Shown here: positions 60,553 through 64,000 of the stretch, one piece after another | Numbering within the stretch: position 1 is the stretch's first letter | Layout: every line of letters begins with the position of its first letter | Assembly (NCBI GenBank): GCA_023416955.1 | Contig: JAEZGM010000009.1 | Span: forward strand, 1-64,000 | Direction of reading: 5' to 3' | DNA length: 64,000 bases | Origin: Bacillota bacterium | GTDB lineage: Bacteria > Bacillota > Clostridia > Oscillospirales > Acutalibacteraceae | Program-made: the position numbers and the translations under genes | Notes under the pieces: model-generated | What the model was told of the DNA's origin: nothing | Databases searched by the model: none | The model's input: only the letters and a program-made list of their open reading frames with translations

Positions 60553-61359
60553 TTAATATAACGATGATGCGGCAGAATATCCCTGATCACGCATAAAATC
60601 GTACTGTAAATATGCACTATACACCGTATTTTGATCTTTTGCCACCGTATTGGAGAGCGTCTGCAATTCATTGTTTATATCGTCCAGCTGTTTCTGAGTA
60701 GCATAGCCGCGATCAAATTTTTGTTTGACTAGCTCTGCGTCTGCTTTCTTTGTCTCATATTTTGCCAGATCGGACTGATACGTCTGATTTGCCAGCCGCA
60801 TGGAATCGTACAGCTGTTTAAAGGTTTCGATCTGGGAGGAGCCAAAATCATCGGCCCAGTCCTTCAAATCCTTACTGTAATTAATGTTGCTCAGTTTTTT
60901 ACTCAGGTTAATATTGCTGTAATCCGCGGGCTTTACCGTCAGTTTATCCTCATCATCCAGACCGATCAGATGGCGCAGCTTCAGAAGATCCTGCGCACGC
61001 TGATTCGACTGCTGAAGCTGGCCGTCAGTCTGGTCAGTAACCGTCTGCATTGCATCCTGATACTCTTTCAGAGAGATGTAGCCCATTTCATACTTCTTCT
61101 TGGCGGTATCCTGTGCCTGTGATTTGCTGTCATACTGCATGGAATTTGAACTGCCGCTCAGCACATCATTGCAGTAAGTCAAATACTGAATCTGTGTCTG
61201 CAGAAGCTGACGACTGAACGTACCGTAATCTGTATTCGGTATGATTACTTCTTCCATTTTGTCCAGTGAAACAGTCACCTTGTTTGATGCGGCAAACGCC
61301 GGAACGCTGGAAAGTGCCACGACGGCAACCGCAAGCAGCAGAGAAATTTGCTTTTTCAT
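60553..61359 (-). CDS. TolC-like alpha-helical exported protein
   Basis: The 268-residue protein has a signal peptide (cleavage after VPAFAAS, about residue 25) and is then almost all charged, amphipathic helices. KKKYEMGYISLKEYQDAMQT and KQKFDRGYATQKQLDDINNE are the two copies of the helix-pair motif (K-x-x-G-x-x) that define the TolC/outer-membrane efflux family. It is about half the length of TolC, with only one set of helices, and no beta-barrel strands are seen. It is the first gene of the operon with the HlyD adaptor and MacB-type exporter. An AGGGGGC site precedes the ATG. It may form a periplasm-like or wall-spanning extension of the pump. Confidence 0.8.
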   Translation of the reverse strand: MKKQISLLLAVAVVALSSVPAFAASNKVTVSLDKMEEVIIPNTDYGTFSRQLLQTQIQYLTYCNDVLSGSSNSMQYDSKSQAQDTAKKKYEMGYISLKEYQDAMQTVTDQTDGQLQQSNQRAQDLLKLRHLIGLDDEDKLTVKPADYSNINLSKKLSNINYSKDLKDWADDFGSSQIETFKQLYDSMRLANQTYQSDLAKYETKKADAELVKQKFDRGYATQKQLDDINNELQTLSNTVAKDQNTVYSAYLQYDFMRDQGYSAASSLY

Positions 61360-61505
61360 ATGTAGCCCCCTAACAAAAAATTCAATAATAAGAATTTCCC
61401 ATTGTTTTTTTATTTAATATTTAATTACATTAACTGAAATTATAATAAATTGCTCCTTCTCATAAGTGAACAATTCGTAAATTTATTGTAACAGCTTTAC
61501 TCCCA

Positions 61506-61552
61506 AAAAATAAGAATTCTGCCGGCGGGGGGATTCTGCCGGCAGAATTCTT
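61506..61552 (-). terminator. Terminator of the DUF1540 gene
   Basis: A perfect 15-base stem (61512-61526 with 61538-61552), followed leftward by ATTTTTT, 10 bases after the stop. Confidence 0.9.
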
Positions 61553-61562
61553 TCTAATTAAT

Positions 61563-61730
61563 TTATTTTACCTGAAAGGATTCACAGTCCGTGCATTGCT
61601 GCTCGGTCGGGTTTTGCTCATGTGTGCCAACCATAATTTTATCCAGCGTGCACTGACGGTTGTTGTTATGATTATACTTGCACTGTGTAACCGTACACCC
61701 AATGCTTGAATTACTTGTTGTATTATCCAT
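61563..61730 (-). CDS. DUF1540 cysteine-rich small protein
   Basis: The 55-residue protein has the DUF1540 spacing of cysteines: GCTVTQCKYN, then NRQCTLDKI and QQCTDCESF near the C-terminus. This pattern probably binds zinc. DUF1540 proteins are widespread in clostridia and some are sporulation- or coat-associated, which would suit the tgl neighbourhood. The ATG is at 61730, preceded by AAAGGAGGTC. It has a strong terminator of its own. It falls below usual length cut-offs. Confidence 0.85.
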   Translation of the reverse strand: MDNTTSNSSIGCTVTQCKYNHNNNRQCTLDKIMVGTHEQNPTEQQCTDCESFQVK

Positions 61731-61917
61731 TTTAAAAGACCTCCTTTCCGTAAAATATTTTGTCCAGCAGAGAGTAGATTATCAATTGGTTAATTTTATT
61801 TTTTTGAAGGATTTCCAATGTTTTGCCGCTCCATTGCGGTTGTTCCCTACGAATCCGTGAAACAAATCCGCCTTTTTTAATATTATAGATTGAAGTATTT
61901 TTAAAGGCGGAGATAGC

Positions 61918-62916
61918 ATGAACAGCAACGATACCTCCCCTGCGAATGAACTTGACTGCATCCGCAGGGTGCGTGGAAGCCGAGCCTGCAGAAACACGTT
62001 TCACAGGCTCGTATTGGGGCGCAGAGAAACTGCCGTAAAGCTGATTAACGATGAAAGTCTGGTATTCACCACACTTTTCATCCTGCGGCCCGTAATCGAA
62101 GAAACAAATTTATATGACCAGCTTTGTGATCGCAATTTAATCGCGTTGGACCTTTGCGAACGAATTGTACAGAATAAGCTGCCGGGCAGCGGCAAAGCCG
62201 CGCCGTATTCGCTTGACGACGAAGGCGTTCACCTTGTTTTGCTCTGGATGTTCCAGACAGGCCGGGCAGACGACGGGCTGAGCGAGGAATTTGACCAGAT
62301 TCTCGATATAGCGGCGTCCATTCTGATAAAAACACACCACGAAAAAATGATTTTGCCGCAGGTAGCCGACCTTCTTTTTCTGAGAAATCGGGGAGGCAAA
62401 TATGTACATGATCTGGCATGGGCTTACATGCAGTCACGCGAACCGGACGCACTGCGGCACATTGCGAAGCGGCTTATTTCCCAAAGCCGGAGCGACAACG
62501 AACTTGCGGCCGAACTTCTGCACATGAATACGGACGACTTAAAAAGCGCGCGGGGGCGGCAGAAAAAATACACGGAATTCAGCGAGTGGTTAAAGGAAAA
62601 CGATTCTTACCTGTATTTTACGGGTGAAAGCTTTCAGCTTACTAACAATCCCGTGGTGTGCGACGTGGATTTGGAGGCGAAATATCTTTCCAAAAAAATA
62701 TCGCCGCGAAACCGTAAGCCGATTGACCCGCTTACCGAAGAAGAAAACGGAAGCCTGAAGCAGTTCAAAGATACGCAGGACGAGGATAAAACCGCTCTGG
62801 CGAAATATTCCCACAAGCTGCACGACGAAGACCCGGATAATTGGTCAAAATGGATGCATATGCCCGTTATGGAGCAGGTGCGTACCGCTCGCGAAGGACG
62901 GAGGGAACTCGTATGA
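61918..62916 (+). CDS. Unknown protein overlapping tgl
   Basis: A 332-residue soluble, charged protein with no signal peptide. I do not recognise a family. Visible are an N-terminal helix-rich half with RETAVKLINDESLVFTTLFI and LVLLWMFQTGRADDGLSEEF, and a C-terminal half full of Lys, Asp and Glu, with EWLKENDSYLYFTGESFQLT and EEENGSLKQFKDTQDEDKTA. The GGCGGAG site precedes the ATG at 61918. The stop overlaps the tgl start as ATGA, so the two genes are translationally coupled and the product most likely acts with Tgl in the spore coat, perhaps as a substrate or localising partner. Confidence 0.7.
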   Translation: MNSNDTSPANELDCIRRVRGSRACRNTFHRLVLGRRETAVKLINDESLVFTTLFILRPVIEETNLYDQLCDRNLIALDLCERIVQNKLPGSGKAAPYSLDDEGVHLVLLWMFQTGRADDGLSEEFDQILDIAASILIKTHHEKMILPQVADLLFLRNRGGKYVHDLAWAYMQSREPDALRHIAKRLISQSRSDNELAAELLHMNTDDLKSARGRQKKYTEFSEWLKENDSYLYFTGESFQLTNNPVVCDVDLEAKYLSKKISPRNRKPIDPLTEEENGSLKQFKDTQDEDKTALAKYSHKLHDEDPDNWSKWMHMPVMEQVRTAREGRRELV

Positions 62917-63677
62917 TTGTGATTGCCGGCAAGCCCCTCAGTACCGAAGAAGCGGCACGTTTTTCAACAGGGGTCACCGAAAAGGCCGTCGTAAATATTA
63001 TGATGTCAAGCAGCAGCACGTATCGGTACGACTCAGCCGACCAACTCAAATTTGAGCTGCAGCTCAGGCGGGAAATCGTGGCAATGTCCCGCGCGCAAAA
63101 CAGCAGCGGATTGGATTTTTCGATTTTTCGAAAATCCAGGTGCAACCCCGATTACTGGCAGCGCACCCCTGACGGCGGCTTCCGGATGAAAAACGGAATC
63201 CGGGCGAGCGACGCCATCCGCGATATTTTCAAAAACGGATCAGAATACGCAACGGAATGCGCAACCGCGCTGCTCATTGTCTATTACGGCGCGCTGCTCA
63301 ATATTTACCCGGAAGACCTTTACAACCGTACCTTCCGCAGCATTTACCTGATGAACTGGCACCGTATCGACCCGCTTTTGCAAAGCGTCGGTTCCATGTA
63401 CCGGTCAAATGACTATTTTCCCGGTGACCGCAGGTACTTTGCCAACCCTGACGTAAACCCGCTCACGCCCGAGTGGCAGGGAGAAAACACATTTGATCTG
63501 GGCGGAGGCCTGTACTACGGCCATGGCATCGGAATCACCACAGCCGACAAAATCATTTACGAATTGAACCAGAATCGCGCGCCGAACGCGGATGACTCCG
63601 CGCGGCTGCTTGACTCCGCGGGGCGGCCCGACTTTGACAGTTTGTATGACATTTACCGCCGGTCAGCGGCAGCATAA
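62913..63677 (+). CDS. tgl: Spore-coat protein-glutamine gamma-glutamyltransferase
   Basis: Tgl cross-links coat proteins by forming gamma-glutamyl-lysine bonds in the mother cell. The 254-residue protein matches the family over its whole length. The catalytic residues are visible at EYATECATALL (Cys116), NPLTPEWQGEN (Glu187) and YYGHGIGI (His204), close to the Cys116, Glu187 and His200 of the Bacillus enzyme. GGAGGG stands before the ATG at 62913, which overlaps the stop of the upstream gene. It supports sporulation in this organism. A strong terminator follows about 100 bases after the stop. Confidence 0.95.
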   Translation: MIVIAGKPLSTEEAARFSTGVTEKAVVNIMMSSSSTYRYDSADQLKFELQLRREIVAMSRAQNSSGLDFSIFRKSRCNPDYWQRTPDGGFRMKNGIRASDAIRDIFKNGSEYATECATALLIVYYGALLNIYPEDLYNRTFRSIYLMNWHRIDPLLQSVGSMYRSNDYFPGDRRYFANPDVNPLTPEWQGENTFDLGGGLYYGHGIGITTADKIIYELNQNRAPNADDSARLLDSAGRPDFDSLYDIYRRSAAA

Positions 63678-63779
63678 ATCCTCCTGAACGGGACTGTTGC
63701 ACAGTAAAGGCAATTCGCATCGTCAGAAGGAGAAGGTTTTGAACCGCAATTGACTTTAATAAATATACCAGCTAAGCTA

Positions 63780-63831
63780 AAGGGAATGCTGCAAAATAAA
63801 TTTGAATTTTTTTTGCAGCATTCCCTTTTTT
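63780..63831 (+). terminator. Terminator of the tgl operon
   Basis: A 17-base stem (63780-63796 with 63811-63827) with an AT loop and a T run. The GCAAAAT segment next to the loop is shared with the 54775 hairpin. Confidence 0.85.
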
Positions 63832-63868
63832 TGTTGGAATTTTTTACTATAAATTCATAAATTATTGC

Positions 63869-63897
63869 TTGAAATCAACCGATAACAGTGTTATAAT
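63869..63897 (+). promoter_or_regulatory. Promoter of the ferritin-like gene
   Basis: TTGAAA (63869-63874) and TATAAT (63892-63897) are 17 bases apart, 45 bases before the last gene in the window. Confidence 0.8.
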
Positions 63898-63941
63898 AAA
63901 TACAAATTTAAGAATTATTATCATTTTAAGGAGGTTAAGAA

Positions 63942-64000
63942 ATGCCAGCTTTTGCAAACCCATTTCAGGGCAACGTAGAACGAAAGTTAACACAGGAGGA
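63942..64000 (+). CDS. Ferritin-like (demethoxyubiquinone hydroxylase-type) protein, partial
   Basis: Only the first 19 or so codons are in the window. The N-terminus MPAFANPFQGNVERKLTQE is the usual opening of a clostridial ferritin-like protein annotated as demethoxyubiquinone hydroxylase or encapsulated-type ferritin, in which the diiron helices come later. An AAGGAGG site precedes the ATG by 7 bases. The name is based on the N-terminus alone and the rest is not available. Confidence 0.6.
   Translation, partial: MPAFANPFQGNVERKLTQE

Noticed and set aside
1..64000. CRISPR arrays
   Set aside because: No set of regularly spaced direct repeats with unique spacers was seen anywhere in the window.

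Overview
The window looks like a chromosome segment of a spore-forming, monoderm Clostridia species of about middling GC, most like the Oscillospiraceae/Ruminococcaceae group. The reasons are SpoIIE, a spore-coat transglutaminase (Tgl), a DUF1540 peptide, an LCP cell-wall ligase, an SLH-less surface protein with a very strong promoter, PTS enzyme I, and Gram-positive promoters and ribosome binding sites throughout. The species is inferred, not proven.

Layout. 1-5500 is the right-hand part of an integrated mobile element whose left part lies outside the window. It holds regulators (XRE, small sigma factor), an AT-rich HxlR/flavin-protein pair, a leader-peptide-like frame, a highly structured non-coding stretch, a small protein and a large serine recombinase. 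It stops just short of two tRNA-Ser genes and their terminator. 5800-10600 is carbon metabolism: nagB, an AraC regulator divergent from a GH13 glucosidase, and a DJ-1/PfpI protein. 10656-15454 is a complete branched-chain amino-acid ABC operon (livKHMGF) and 15826-21709 a complete oligopeptide ABC operon (oppABCDF), both read leftward and both with structured RNA between the binding-protein gene and the permease genes. ptsI follows alone.

24388-35340 is a surface and accessory region: a DHHW/MBOAT O-acylation pair, a 906-residue secreted surface protein, and a three-gene group (metallo-beta-lactamase-fold protein, MORN-repeat protein, HTH-containing protein) that I cannot match to a named system. 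Three copies of a roughly 70-105 bp MITE-like inverted-repeat element lie in this region; two of them bracket the HTH gene. 35528-39738 is housekeeping: trmL and the glycolytic set pgk-tpiA-gpmI. 39985-44546 has a GyrI-like protein, an orphan peptide-binding lipoprotein, two small unknown genes and an LCP protein.

44956-53594 holds metG-tatD, a YjgB-like lipoprotein, spoIIE, an aminotransferase and trpS. Then come an aminoglycoside 6-adenylyltransferase, an FtsA paralogue with a long C-terminal extension, and a four-gene efflux operon (TolC-like protein, HlyD-type adaptor, MacB-type ATPase and permease), which is odd for an organism with no visible outer-membrane genes. The right end carries DUF1540, an unknown gene overlapping tgl, and the start of a ferritin-like gene. 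Coordinates of starts were chosen by ribosome binding site and family N-terminus, so several differ from the longest open frame. Family names come from recognising sequence motifs; no database search was run.
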